Shown here one piece after another: positions 54,301-64,000 of a stretch of 64,000 nt of DNA. The notes below the pieces were generated by a model that did no database searches, was not told the origin of the DNA, and worked only from the letters and a program-made list of their open reading frames with translations. Made by a program: the position numbers and the translations under genes. The stretch comes from Cloeon dipterum (Eukaryota > Arthropoda > Insecta > Ephemeroptera > Baetidae). Position 1 is the first letter of the stretch; the number at the start of each line of letters is the position of its first letter. Location: NCBI RefSeq assembly GCF_949628265.1, contig NC_088787.1, forward strand, positions 14,932,501-14,996,500. The letters are read 5' to 3'.

Positions 54301-55110
54301 TCTCGATTTGCAAATAAGAACTGCAGAGAAGGAAATTCAGGTGGGTTTTTAATTCACTTCTGAAAAATTCTACTGAATGTGAGTGGGTTGGCAGGCCATG
54401 GAAAATACGCTGACTCTTGTGAAGTCAGCAAATGACAGATTTCGAAGTAGTCTTGCATTACCTGGAGCACAGCAAGCAGAGGACGTTGAAATCGATCCAG
54501 ATTTAGCGGGAAAAATTAAGTCTGAAGAAGAAAGACAAGTCAATCTTAAAGCAGAGTTAAGGCAAAAGAAAGAGACAGAGGCAAAGGTGTACACAAAATG
54601 CCAGGTAGTTAGGGAGGATATTTAGGTGAACTAAGGTGATTGCTTACTATGAAATTAAAGAATTTGAGAGATCAGCTTGCTGAGACCGAAGAGAGATACC
54701 AACAACTTATCACAGAGAGTGCAGAGAGAAAGCACATGGTGGATGAACTTGAAAGGGAGATAGCTGAGCAAGATGTGAAGCTCAAACGAGCATTTGCACA
54801 GGCCAGGCGTTTGAAACGAGAATTGCGAGCTGGTCACTCAGGACCAACGTTTGAAGAGGTTATTAGAAATTAAAAAAATATGTAAAATTTTATCAACTCT
54901 GAATTTCAGAGAGACCTAGAGGTGAGGGAGATGAAACGTGTCTCAAGCGCAGCTTTAAAACAACTTTGGGAGTTGGGTCCTCAAGCAAAACCACTGGTGG
55001 CAAAATATTTGCAAGAGAAGGATCTTCCGACTGATGCCCCTCAGTTTAAAGCTAGGACCTCAAAAACCCTATCACAACTGAGCATCACAGGACCAAGTAA
55101 ATCTCTATGA
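51324..55110 (+). CDS. CCDC39: CCDC39, axonemal 96-nm ruler coiled-coil protein
   Basis: CCDC39 pairs with CCDC40 to set the 96 nm repeat of motile cilia and flagella and to anchor inner dynein arms and the dynein regulatory complex. The first exon, MVQPSDFSDILRQVG followed by WTDGFNIPALSDENRRLEAE, matches the human N-terminus (WEDGFAIPVANEENKLLE). More than ten exons follow, all long coiled coil rich in E, K, Q, L and A. The family fingerprint near the end is IRVAQEKGELVNRGNTLDLQ plus IRTAEKEIQAMENTLTLV (human IKAAQEKEELQREGDCLD... KAEKEIYALENTL). The final exons give EEVREMKRV-like helix and a short Ser/Thr-rich tail ending SITGPSKSL. An alternative last splice at GGACCAA/GTAAAT would instead end GPSE. 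Introns are 50-90 bp except intron 1 (~510 bp). The frame is open throughout the joined exons I followed. Confidence 0.9.
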
Positions 55111-55458
55111 AGATTACTTTAAAATTTAAACTGAAACTTATTATATTTTCAGGTGAATAACACAGTGCTTTACACGGACTACTATTTTACTTTATTACAT
55201 TCAAAGAATTTGTCAATCGACATCTGTCTTGCACAATATATTATGATACACATGAACTAGTAGATTACTCAATTTTAGTTATGAACTTTCCACTTAAAGC
55301 ATGCACAGAGAATTTTCATGCTACGAGTTGAAGAAGGATGAATATTAATTTACTTGATTACTTAAACAAAATGAAAAAGTTAAGCAGAAATTAACCTTCT
55401 AGTGGCGCCGCCCCTTAAACGTATCTTTACCTCTATCAGTCCTCCCAACACAACTAAA

Positions 55459-57444
55459 TTAGTCAAAGTCTCGATCGGGCAGTGCAATGGGGGCCACCAG
55501 CGTCCATGAGTACAGCGCAATGCAGAGCCAACTGGAGATCATCTTCACCCATACTGAGGCGATGTTTGAATTCAAAGTTTCCAGGGAAGAGTTGGGACTA
55601 ATGTGGAAAAAACTTAATCAAGCCAAGCAATTATGGAATATTGGACACTTACGAGAACCAATTCGTCAGGGTCATCATGACATAGAGAGTGGCCAGGACA
55701 AAGATGGAGTGGAAGAATGACCAGTTGTAGGCAACACCATCCTCCTCGTTGTTCCACACACGGTGACCACCAGATTCTGTGTCTTCACCATCATCTGTTG
55801 GCAAAGAAACAAAATAAAATTTGCAATCTTGTGGTCTTTCAAGCTACTTGACATACCTCCAACAATGGGCTCATGTCCAGAATCTGATGAACCCAGAGGA
55901 GCATGTGAAAAGGTAGATTGAAATCAGAGAGGCACACAATACACAGCAAAAAGAAGAGTGAAATGCTATTTGACATGATGAAAATATCGAAAAGGAAACT
56001 TGCAACTGAGTTAAAATTCAGCAGAGAGTGATACAGTTTTGGAAAGTGCATTTAAAGCAAGAGACATGCTCATTCATGACGCGTTCTATACCTGAAGCTC
56101 CATTGTCCTTGACCAAAACGTGTTCTGACATTGCTAGTTTGGAGTGGTTGGAGGCAGTGCGAATGCTGGAGTACAGTACAGCTCCCATCCAAATCAGTAG
56201 TCCAACGATCGATTCAGCGTCAAAGTTTGTTCCACTGGTTTTGTTGTTTTGGCCTGTGGAGCGAACAATAATTCAAGTTAAAGAGTTTTAAGACGGCGAA
56301 AGAGCTACTCACCAGGGGCCAAAATTTCTCCAAGACGAGGGTTGCAGGACCTATCAGGCTGGTTGCTCAGGGCGGACCAGGTCAAGTATGTGACATAGAG
56401 AGTGACAACAGAGGCCTGAAGCAGGCCTGATCGCGGCTGGCGCTCCTGAACAGCAGGCAAGATGGAAACCACGCTGACAGCAAAGCAGAGGATCAGGTTG
56501 AATGAGAGGAAGAACTTATTCAATCCGCAACCATCAGCCTAATTTTTAATAAAGGTTATACTGACAACTTTTTGGAACATTTTCAAAACTCACATGAGTG
56601 AAGAACACAAACAGGAGGGTGAATCCAGTGACGGCCAGAGCATAGCAGAGGATGGTGGCAGTGAAGAGACCGCAGTACCATGCTCTGGACTCGGTTTCCT
56701 CGTAGCGAGCAACCCAATCTTCAGCCCAGCTGTGGGCAAAGTCGACCAGGAGCACTAATTGGACCAGGATGAACAAGAAGCCTCCAATCATTCCGAACCA
56801 CATCCAAGTTGGGGCAAAAGATCCTTCTGGGATGAAGAATGCTCCAACAGCAGCAGCAATGATGATCAGAATTTTTATTCCCCAAAAACTGAAAGAAAAT
56901 TAGTAAGCAAAGGATGTAAGCCATAGGCTATGCAACATACCCATTTTGTATGCCAGCTCTAGGGTCCTTTCCAGATTTAACGCCGATCATAATGACAGCC
57001 ATAAGGGCAAAGAAGCAACACATAGCAAAGCAAATTCTATATACGGCCAAGTATCCAACGGCAGCAGAGCAATCAATCGTAATCTCTTTCGGCAAAATTC
57101 GAGTTGAGTTGGAGCAGAATGGCACCTGTGAAATCACAATAAATAAACTTCCGAACGCCGATTTTCTCATCAATCATCATCATACATTTGCTAATGTTTC
57201 CTGGAGGCCTGGCGACAGAGTTATGCAGGCAACTATGGTGCCCAAAATCAGGATAACACCGTACATGATACGGGTAGAAGTAGACGATTTGCAAGATGGA
57301 CATGCCGAACAGCACAAACTGCATGCTGCACTTCCGCAGCAGCAGGCCAACTGCAAGTAAAGTTGTTTTAAAATGTTTCCAAGAAATCATCATATAGTTA
57401 TAAAGTACCTGCCCGGCTGTACAAAGTGCTAATACAGCTCCCAT
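55459..57444 (-). CDS. Serinc: Serine incorporator (SERINC/TMS/TDE1 family)
   Basis: SERINCs are multi-pass membrane proteins linked to phospholipid scrambling and, historically, serine incorporation into lipids. The start [12 protein letters not shown] at 57444 splices to a Cys-rich segment ([20 protein letters not shown]), the family hallmark. Next come [30 protein letters not shown], an [20 protein letters not shown] helix and [20 protein letters not shown]. The later membrane exons include [18 protein letters not shown] and [18 protein letters not shown], then a soluble loop. The C-terminal exons give [20 protein letters not shown] and the family-typical ending LPDRDFD before TAA. About ten membrane helices are expected. 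A GTGAGT donor near 58364 (minus strand) suggests a non-coding first exon at about 58365-58470, making a 0.9 kb intron in the 5' UTR. The gene ends convergently with CCDC39, 350 bp apart. Confidence 0.94.
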
Positions 57445-60050
57445 ATCGAAGCCTCAGCAAACTGAAACAAATAAGAGGCTTGCTTATAATAAGTTCAGCT
57501 GTGACGTGACGCAAACGTCGCAAACAGTAAATTTTAGTTTCTTTGGTAATTACGATAGCATCAGATATGTATGTACTTGTTATTATATGGCTTCTTTTGT
57601 GACAAGGGCCATCTGTACGGCGCTATGTGCGTAATTTAATTATATGTTTGGATGTTGGAATCATATTATTAACAAAATGTATAAATTATTGTACAATATG
57701 TATTATTTGTAAGTTTTCCATTGTGACGTTAGGCCGTTTGAAATACTCTGAAAACATGCTATCACAAACAATGTAATACGGCTACAGAGACCTCGAAAAA
57801 GTATCTAAACGGCAGGTGAGTATTGTAGATATCTATGCAGGGTACATATAATAATATGTATCAGACATGAAAATATATTATGTAACCTAATCATATTAGT
57901 CTCTACAAATCTTAGTTGTATATATGTTTAAATTATTTTCCTAGTATCATATTTAAGTATAAAATAGGAGTCCTAGCTCGTCGTTAACAAAAATCATTAC
58001 GCAAATCGCGAATCCTGCGCAAATCTCGGTTCTGCGCCTAACTTAAATCCTATTGGTATGTATGTATGATAATTATTGTGTCTAATTATGCTCGTTTAAC
58101 TTACGCTTGGTTATCTGAAGCTCTAGTTATTAGTTTCGTGGTTTGTGATTATCGAAATTTTTGCAATATTTTTATGATCTCGTGCTGACGCCAAGTTAGA
58201 AACGCAGAATCACAGACTGGATGACGTCCTGGATGAGGAAAATAATAATAAAGATTTACAGCTGTTTGCAAAGCGAGGCGTCACTAGGAGCCATTAGGTT
58301 AACCTCTTGTTTGTTTGTTAGCGAATGAAAGAAGTAAAAAATATCCAACAATGATTATACTCACCAACAATGTCACAATGACTACCGTCGTGCCCTCAAT
58401 CCTCTGTGTTTGGTTCTGATTTGATTTTGTCTTGTTTCTTTTTTCCTTTCCCTTTGCCCCTCAGCTGCTTCTAAAGAAGTGCCAACATAATACAATAAGT
58501 CTTTCATTATTTGATATTTAATCACAAAGAGCCACATTTAGTTACAAACATGTTTTTATTTTAGACAAATATGTATATAAATAATTTTTATTAAATGATA
58601 ATGTTGTTAAAAAAAGTTATTAACATATATGTAACTGAATCTTAACAATTTTGTTATGTTTTCTAACTCTCACAGCCAGGGCCTTTTGGCGCCTCCAGCT
58701 TGTGGCAGATATTGGAACTTAGAGCTGGAAGTTTTCAAGGCTCCTGCCAAAAATAGAACAACACCCAGGAAAAATCGCACTCCGTCGCACTATTAAGTTA
58801 CCTTAATTTTCACGGGTTCGAACTTCGAACCAAAAAATTTGAACATTATTTATTTTCCATGCAACTATAATTCATCCAGCCACTGCAATTTCATTGAAGA
58901 TTTAACTTTCGGTGAGTCATCTTTATCTTCGGTCAAATTTATTTCGGTGTAATCAATGCAAACACAACATGTCAACAAAACCCCCGAATCAACCTTATCT
59001 GTGTGCAATTAATATGAAGCCTGTGTTTGACTATCAGGTTTGCTATAAAACGCCTCAGTTGGCCTTATTGAAAAAAAAATCATTTTGTGGCTAAAAGATT
59101 TGTTGAGCAAAAATGTTGGAAGCTTGAAAAGCGGTTGCTACGTGGGGAGTTGCGAGGGAGCGGAAAAGATTATTCTATTTTTAGAATGCGTAAGATCGTG
59201 TTTAAGTGGCCACAAGCACGATGTGTATTGTGATGCTCCATCATTATTATCACAAACATAAACTCATCACACTCACGCAACCAAAGTTTTCCCTACTGAG
59301 TTAACACAATATTTTTTATCGATTTATGTAGATATATGAATTATATTCATAGTGATTCACGCTAACAGGTGTACAAAACTCGTAGTGTGTTGCATACAAT
59401 ACTATATTTCTCTAGAAATCTTTTAATTTGCACTTTATTTCCCCCTACGCCCCAACCCTAAATTTGATTTAGTGGTACGTATTATATTTATCCTATTAAT
59501 AATTTTTTTCAGGGAAATGAAGAAGGGTAAAGTCATTAAATCTGGGCAGCTCAGACGGAGTAGACGCTTACTAGGTACATACATAAAATATTGTTCTATT
59601 GCCTTGATTTTTTTAATGATATTTCGTGCGAGATTTGAGGTCATGAGTTTGCAATAGGATTTTTCGAATAAGCCAATTATGCCATGTACAACAGCTCTGG
59701 CGTACGTGGTGTTATTTTCAAATCCGATCGATAATGATTAATTTTTAATCCGAAAATATTAACTGCCATGGTGTGTGCCCAACTAATATGGTGGCATGAC
59801 GTTTAGTTGCACGGAGCTGCCCGAAAGGAGTTCGTCTCAGTCCTGAGAATCTTCACAATGTGAGTCAGGAAGCCTCACGATCTGTGTCTTTAGACTTTTA
59901 GTTTCAGTTATAGCCAAGGTCATACGAATGACTTGATTTGCATGCTGCATGCCATTATTTTTATTTTTCCAGTTAGCTTGTGCATTTTCAGTTTAAAATG
60001 AGTAGAGTGAGTCTCAAATTTGCTTCTAAAATGTAGTGCAACGCCTGAGG
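57445..60050. other. SERINC 5' UTR intron and SERINC/PKI spacer
   Basis: 57445-57462 is SERINC 5' UTR, followed on the minus strand by a ~900 bp intron and a likely non-coding exon near 58365-58470. The remaining ~1.6 kb up to the PKI coding exon is AT-rich. A 23-residue open stretch beginning MSTKPPNQPYLCAINM at 58968 ends at a possible GT donor near 59037, but it has no recognised family. No other feature is supported. Confidence 0.5.
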
Positions 60051-60104
60051 ATGCTCTCCGCAAACGCTAACACTGGCGGCGATAGGAGTGGAGCTGCCAG
60101 TCCC

Positions 60105-61609
60105 ATGACTGCGGACAATGCCATCCACGACTTTTTAACCACCGGCCGAACTGGCCGGCGAAATGCAATGCCTGACATTTTGAATGAAAATGCTAAGGCC
60201 AGCACTGCTGATCTACCTGAGAAGTTGCAAGCTCTTACTTGCTCCACAGGTAAATAAAACAGTTACTTCATTACACGAACATGGAAAATGTTCGTTTTTA
60301 TCATTATTTATATGTTATGTTTACTAATCTTGTAACAAACTAGATATCGTGCTCGTTGAAGTAGTCGGACTTATATTTATCAAATGCAATGGATGATGTT
60401 TAATTTATTACTCTATTTATTTTGGGAACTTGTTTCTGACAAGAGTTCGGAATGTTCAATTGTTAGTTTTATCTAAGAATTAGTCTCCCACTCCTAGTAA
60501 ATATTGGAAACACTTATTTGAATAATTATTTCTCAAATTCATAAGGCCAAATGGTTAAAATGGTCTAACTTTGCAGATACGATTTTTTTGTTTATAATTT
60601 TGCACAAAACCTAAAACCGACGAGGTTAATTGTATTCCCTTTTTTACAAGATTCATGATGACATATTTCATAAATATCATTAGAGTACATTTTTAAGGCA
60701 AACTATGCTGTGTCCGTGGCCTTTTTATCATCAGACGTGACGGTTTAATATCATGTCTGTTGGCTGGCCAGTACATTGTGGAGTAAACTGCATGCTCTCT
60801 GTAACAGGAAAAAATAATGCATTGTCGAATCTCCACTTCCAATTAGGCAGTTGATTCTTTGATCACTTTGTCATGAAGCTAAGTCTTGACTCTTCTGTGT
60901 CTATTGACTAGCGTCTTCTTTTGAAGAATGCCAAAAGCGAGGTCCACACTTAAGTGGCAAAGCGCTTTAGAAGTTATAAAAAATTTTCACTTAGTAGCCA
61001 TTTAATAAATAATAATCTCCAATTTTTTAATGCGGAAAGGGGAACCTTGACTAATTGCAAAATGTTTCTGTGAACAATTATTTGTCGTTATTGCCACAAG
61101 GCAGTGTTTCTCGGTCTTTTGACAGTCTGGCCTTTTGCAATAGCAAATTCCCGACTTCTGATTTCGGAAACCCAAAGAAACTTCAGACTTCTGCAAAAAA
61201 CCACTTTCAGACTTATGATTTTGGCTCTCCGAGACACTCTCAACATCTCTAATCTTAACAGTTATGTCAGTTGGAAGTATTGACGGTCAAATTATTTATA
61301 TATATATATGTTTATGAAATAACTTGCAAGTAAATCCTTGTTCAATGAGTCAGCAAAATAATTATAAAACACAACCAAGAGGTCAAAGCCGAAGCCTAGA
61401 CTTCTGTAAAAATTTTCATGTTTCAGTGCATGATTGGACGTTTCTTACAGTTTATGTTGATTTTTTGTTTTGATCTCAAATTACCATGTAACGTTTCCCT
61501 TGAACTTGTTTCAGACAAAGAAGGACAGCCAAGCACTAGCAGTGAAGGCCAAACCTCACAGAGCCAATCAAACACTTCAAATAGCACGGATTCCCCAGAA
61601 AAAAGTTGA
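60105..61609 (+). CDS. PKI: cAMP-dependent protein kinase inhibitor (PKI)
   Basis: PKI proteins block the catalytic subunit of PKA with a pseudosubstrate and also export it from the nucleus. Two coding exons, 60105-60249 and 61515-61609, give 79 residues, close to the usual 70-78. The first contains the pseudosubstrate core FLTTGRTGRRNAMPDIL, matching FIASGRTGRRNAIHDIL of PKI-alpha. The Phe for hydrophobic docking and the RRNA inhibitory site are both intact. It is followed by LPEKLQALTCST at the place of the leucine-rich export signal (ELALKLAGLDI). The second exon is Ser/Thr/Gln/Glu-rich and ends TDSPEKS, as in vertebrate tails. The start at 60105 (MTADNAIHDF) was chosen because it matches family length. 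An in-frame upstream ATG at 60051 would add 18 residues. Confidence 0.88.
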
Positions 61610-63584
61610 GCCCATTTCAAATGTGCAGCTGCCGTGAAGTTCCTATGCGGACTCTAGTATTGCTAAGCCACCGCCTTTTGGCAAGAACTGACAGAATTTG
61701 ACTTGCGAGGCAGCTTGAAACCAGTGAACTAGTTGAAATCGAGTGAAAGGCCTATTACGGTAATGATTGCAACGATCTTTGTGACCCCATAGGCCCAAGA
61801 GAGACATTTCATGGCTGTGTATAAAGTCAAGATGAGATCTCATTAAAAATTGAGTACTGGGTGGCGTTCAATATTAACCTGTTTTCCAGGAGACAGTGTT
61901 GGTATGTCAATATAGCATCTAAATAATCCCGTAATGCAACTAGCAGATCGTAACGTATTTGTGAAATAAACAGTCACATTAACAGACGAAGTATTAAGTT
62001 GAATCTACAGAAACAGGTCTTTTGCTGTTTAAATGGTAAAGCTAGTGCATTAAAATGAGCTCAAAACAACCTGAACTTACATGCAAGAAGCGGTGGAAAA
62101 TTTAACATTGTTTCATGGATATTTATGTTGCTTCCAAAATTCTTCAAACTGGTTAACCCCTTGACTCATTGAAATCATGACATTGCCATAATATTAGCTT
62201 GAAGGTAGACTATTATTTAAAACAAAGCTATTTTCCTTTTTTAACACTTAACTTTTGGAGAAAATAAAAGTTGATGTGCCCCTACACAAAGAATGACACT
62301 GGGTGTTTAGCATGACAAATTACGAGACAAAATGCTGAAACTGATTGTATGTTGTGGTATTTTATGGAATTCAATAATTATAATATGTGACCATTTACAT
62401 GTGATATTTTAGTGTTTGCTTCATCTCTAAAAATTGACCAGTAGTGCTCTCAAACCCTTTTCGTGTAGCCTCATGAGGTGGAGAAATTGCTGACACTGAA
62501 TAATTATATATATTCTTATAAAGTATGTCACGATCCTAGTTAGCAACAGAAATCAGGCATGTAGCATGTATTGTAAAATTAAACTTTGCATCCAGGTTGC
62601 TTTCTATTAAATAATGCTGCATTTATATTACGTGGACTGTACTCTAGTTCACAAAACTATAGTCTCCTATCATCACATTGGATTTATTCTACTGCACTCT
62701 CAATCATGGGAGGGCGCTTTCCAATATAAAATGCATTATTGTATATGCGAGCAGACAAATAAAATTATGCAGAACAATGTTTCAGTCACTGGTAAAAATT
62801 ATTGTAAACCATAAGTTTGTGTATTTAATGTTTAATTGTCTTTCGAATAAAGGAGTCGCATAATAAATTGTTTTTCCAATTTCTTGTCATAAATAAATAT
62901 GTATTGGTTCGAATTTCAACTCCAGCACTGGCTTAAAAATAAATTTCTTGTGCAATAAAATTGGAACTAAAAGTTAAACTTGGTGTGAAAAAATAAGGAA
63001 AAATAAAAATGTTGACATTGCTTGCTAAAATCTATCGCGTAAATTTCCTTGATAGCCAAAACAATTAGCTTAATTCATACTACCCAAATTGAATGCTTCC
63101 GTGTCGGATTTGAAAATATTAGTATCGGAAAAAAATTGATTTGATCCGAGGGAGGTTGGGAGAAAAAGGCGTGGCATCTTTTGCACGTCTTGCTGCAGAC
63201 GCGCCTGACATTTGTGCCTAGCCCAGCCTAGCCACAGCTGCTCATGAAGAGACGAGACAAAGAAAATTGTATGTAAACAGAGCTGCTGCAAAAGTGTGTG
63301 TGTGTTTATAACTGATCGTGTTTGTAACTGCGTACGCAATTTACTGGATGGCACGAAGAGAGGAACTCTGATGCTCCATGGCTACAATTTATTTGGATAC
63401 ATACATACATAATGTATCAAATTATTCAATAATTTTCAATTGAAGTAAATCCTGGTCGGCAATTGAACGCAATGAACACTAATCAGCCCATGATTGATGC
63501 AAATTTGGCTTTACCTGGACGTTAAAAGAAGACAATTTGGAGTACATATATTTTGCAGAAATTCCATAAAACACCAACACAATC
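61610..63584. other. PKI 3' UTR and PKI/EXTL3 spacer
   Basis: About 2 kb of AT-rich sequence. AATAAA-type signals on the plus strand near 62757 and 62846 could end the PKI transcript. The region near 63070-63360 is a little richer in GC. It lies upstream of the EXTL3 start and may hold its promoter. No gene was recognised on either strand. Confidence 0.5.
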
Positions 63585-64000
63585 ATGAACAGTGCGGGTT
63601 CTTGGTTTGCTCGAATCCGCGTGAGCCGGGCTATAATCGTCATTCTGGCCATTATTGGTGCTTTGACTCTGGCAATTTACTTCAATCTTCCCAAATTCGA
63701 AAGCAGCGGTATACATAGGTCAAGAATAAAACTTGAGGTCTTGGAAGACCTGAACAGCTTGAAGGCTTCAGATCTCAAGTTCAGGATTGAGGAGTTACTT
63801 CAAATCAAAGGTATGTGTAATAATGGTGGTTAAATTGCGTACCATACAAATTTTTACAATTGAATATTTGCGTAATTTATTGCAGGTTCTGTGAGCCTAG
63901 AGCTGCGAGAGCTTGAATCAAAACGCAATTCTTTGCAAGTTGATGTTGGACGTTACCATCAAAATATTGAGGACTTAAAGCTTGAATTGGCAAAACAACA
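63585..64000 (+). CDS. EXTL3: Exostosin-like 3 (brother of tout-velu), 5' part only
   Basis: EXTL3/botv is a Golgi type II membrane glycosyltransferase that adds the first GlcNAc in heparan sulfate synthesis. Exon 1 starts MNSAGSWFARIRVSR and has one membrane anchor (AIIVILAIIGALTLAIYF). It continues to RIEELLQIK with a GTATGT donor at about 63812. Exon 2 begins near 63886 (GSVSLELRELESKRNSLQ) and enters a coiled-coil stem. This matches human EXTL3 ESVSEELLQLEAKRQELN in order and spacing. The gene is cut by the window end inside the stem, so the catalytic exostosin and GT64 domains are not visible. The call rests on the stem and anchor alone. Confidence 0.82.

Noticed and set aside
62905-62930. 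GGTTCGAAT B-box-like sequence and a similar GGTTCGAAC near 58813, as possible tRNA genes
   Set aside because: No matching A-box, acceptor stem or anticodon arm could be drawn around either.

Overview
This window looks like a compact arthropod, probably insect, nuclear genome. The evidence is many short GT-AG introns (often 50-100 bp), AT-rich spacers, metazoan-only gene families (NUP358, SERINC, PKI, EXTL3, CCDC39), an NUP358 without the vertebrate cyclophilin domain, and AT-rich polyadenylation regions. No prokaryotic operons, CRISPR arrays, rRNA or tRNA genes were seen. The species cannot be fixed from sequence alone. All functional calls are from reading translated exons against remembered family sequences; no database search was run.

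Layout: (1) 378-4366, VPS50/syndetin on the minus strand, with a (GT)27(GA)26 microsatellite in intron 2. (2) 4797-5710, a decayed, intron-containing copy of the 5' half of a DDX55/SPB4 RNA helicase gene. (3) 5843-18502, a near-perfect 12.7 kb palindrome; each ~6.1 kb arm carries an intact, apparently identical CMTR1 cap-1 methyltransferase gene (787 aa), arranged head to head around a 540 bp loop built from an interspersed repeat. (4) 18627-19354, another copy of that repeat, then syntaxin-7 (minus) and a C7orf25/UPF0415 gene (minus). (5) 24542-35725, NUP358/RanBP2 (plus), divergent from UPF0415 across 442 bp. (6) 37379-43595, an 870-residue PARG-family protein that has lost the catalytic signature and has a ~440-residue acidic, serine-rich insertion in the PARG fold. 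(7) 44319-50538, mitochondrial NADP isocitrate dehydrogenase (IDH2, minus), whose targeting exon lies ~3.5 kb upstream. (8) 51324-55110, CCDC39, a ruler protein of motile cilia (plus). (9) 55459-57444, SERINC (minus), with a non-coding first exon near 58.4 kb. (10) 60105-61609, a small cAMP-dependent protein kinase inhibitor (PKI). (11) 63585 to the window end, the start of EXTL3/botv.

The genes are unrelated housekeeping and signalling loci rather than one pathway: endosomal recycling (VPS50, syntaxin-7), mRNA capping (CMTR1), nuclear transport (NUP358), an ADP-ribose-related pseudoenzyme, mitochondrial NADPH supply (IDH2), cilia (CCDC39), membrane lipid/transport (SERINC), PKA control (PKI) and heparan sulfate synthesis (EXTL3). 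The two most unusual items are the CMTR1 palindrome, whose arms look homogenised in the middle and divergent at both edges, and the PARG-like pseudoenzyme.
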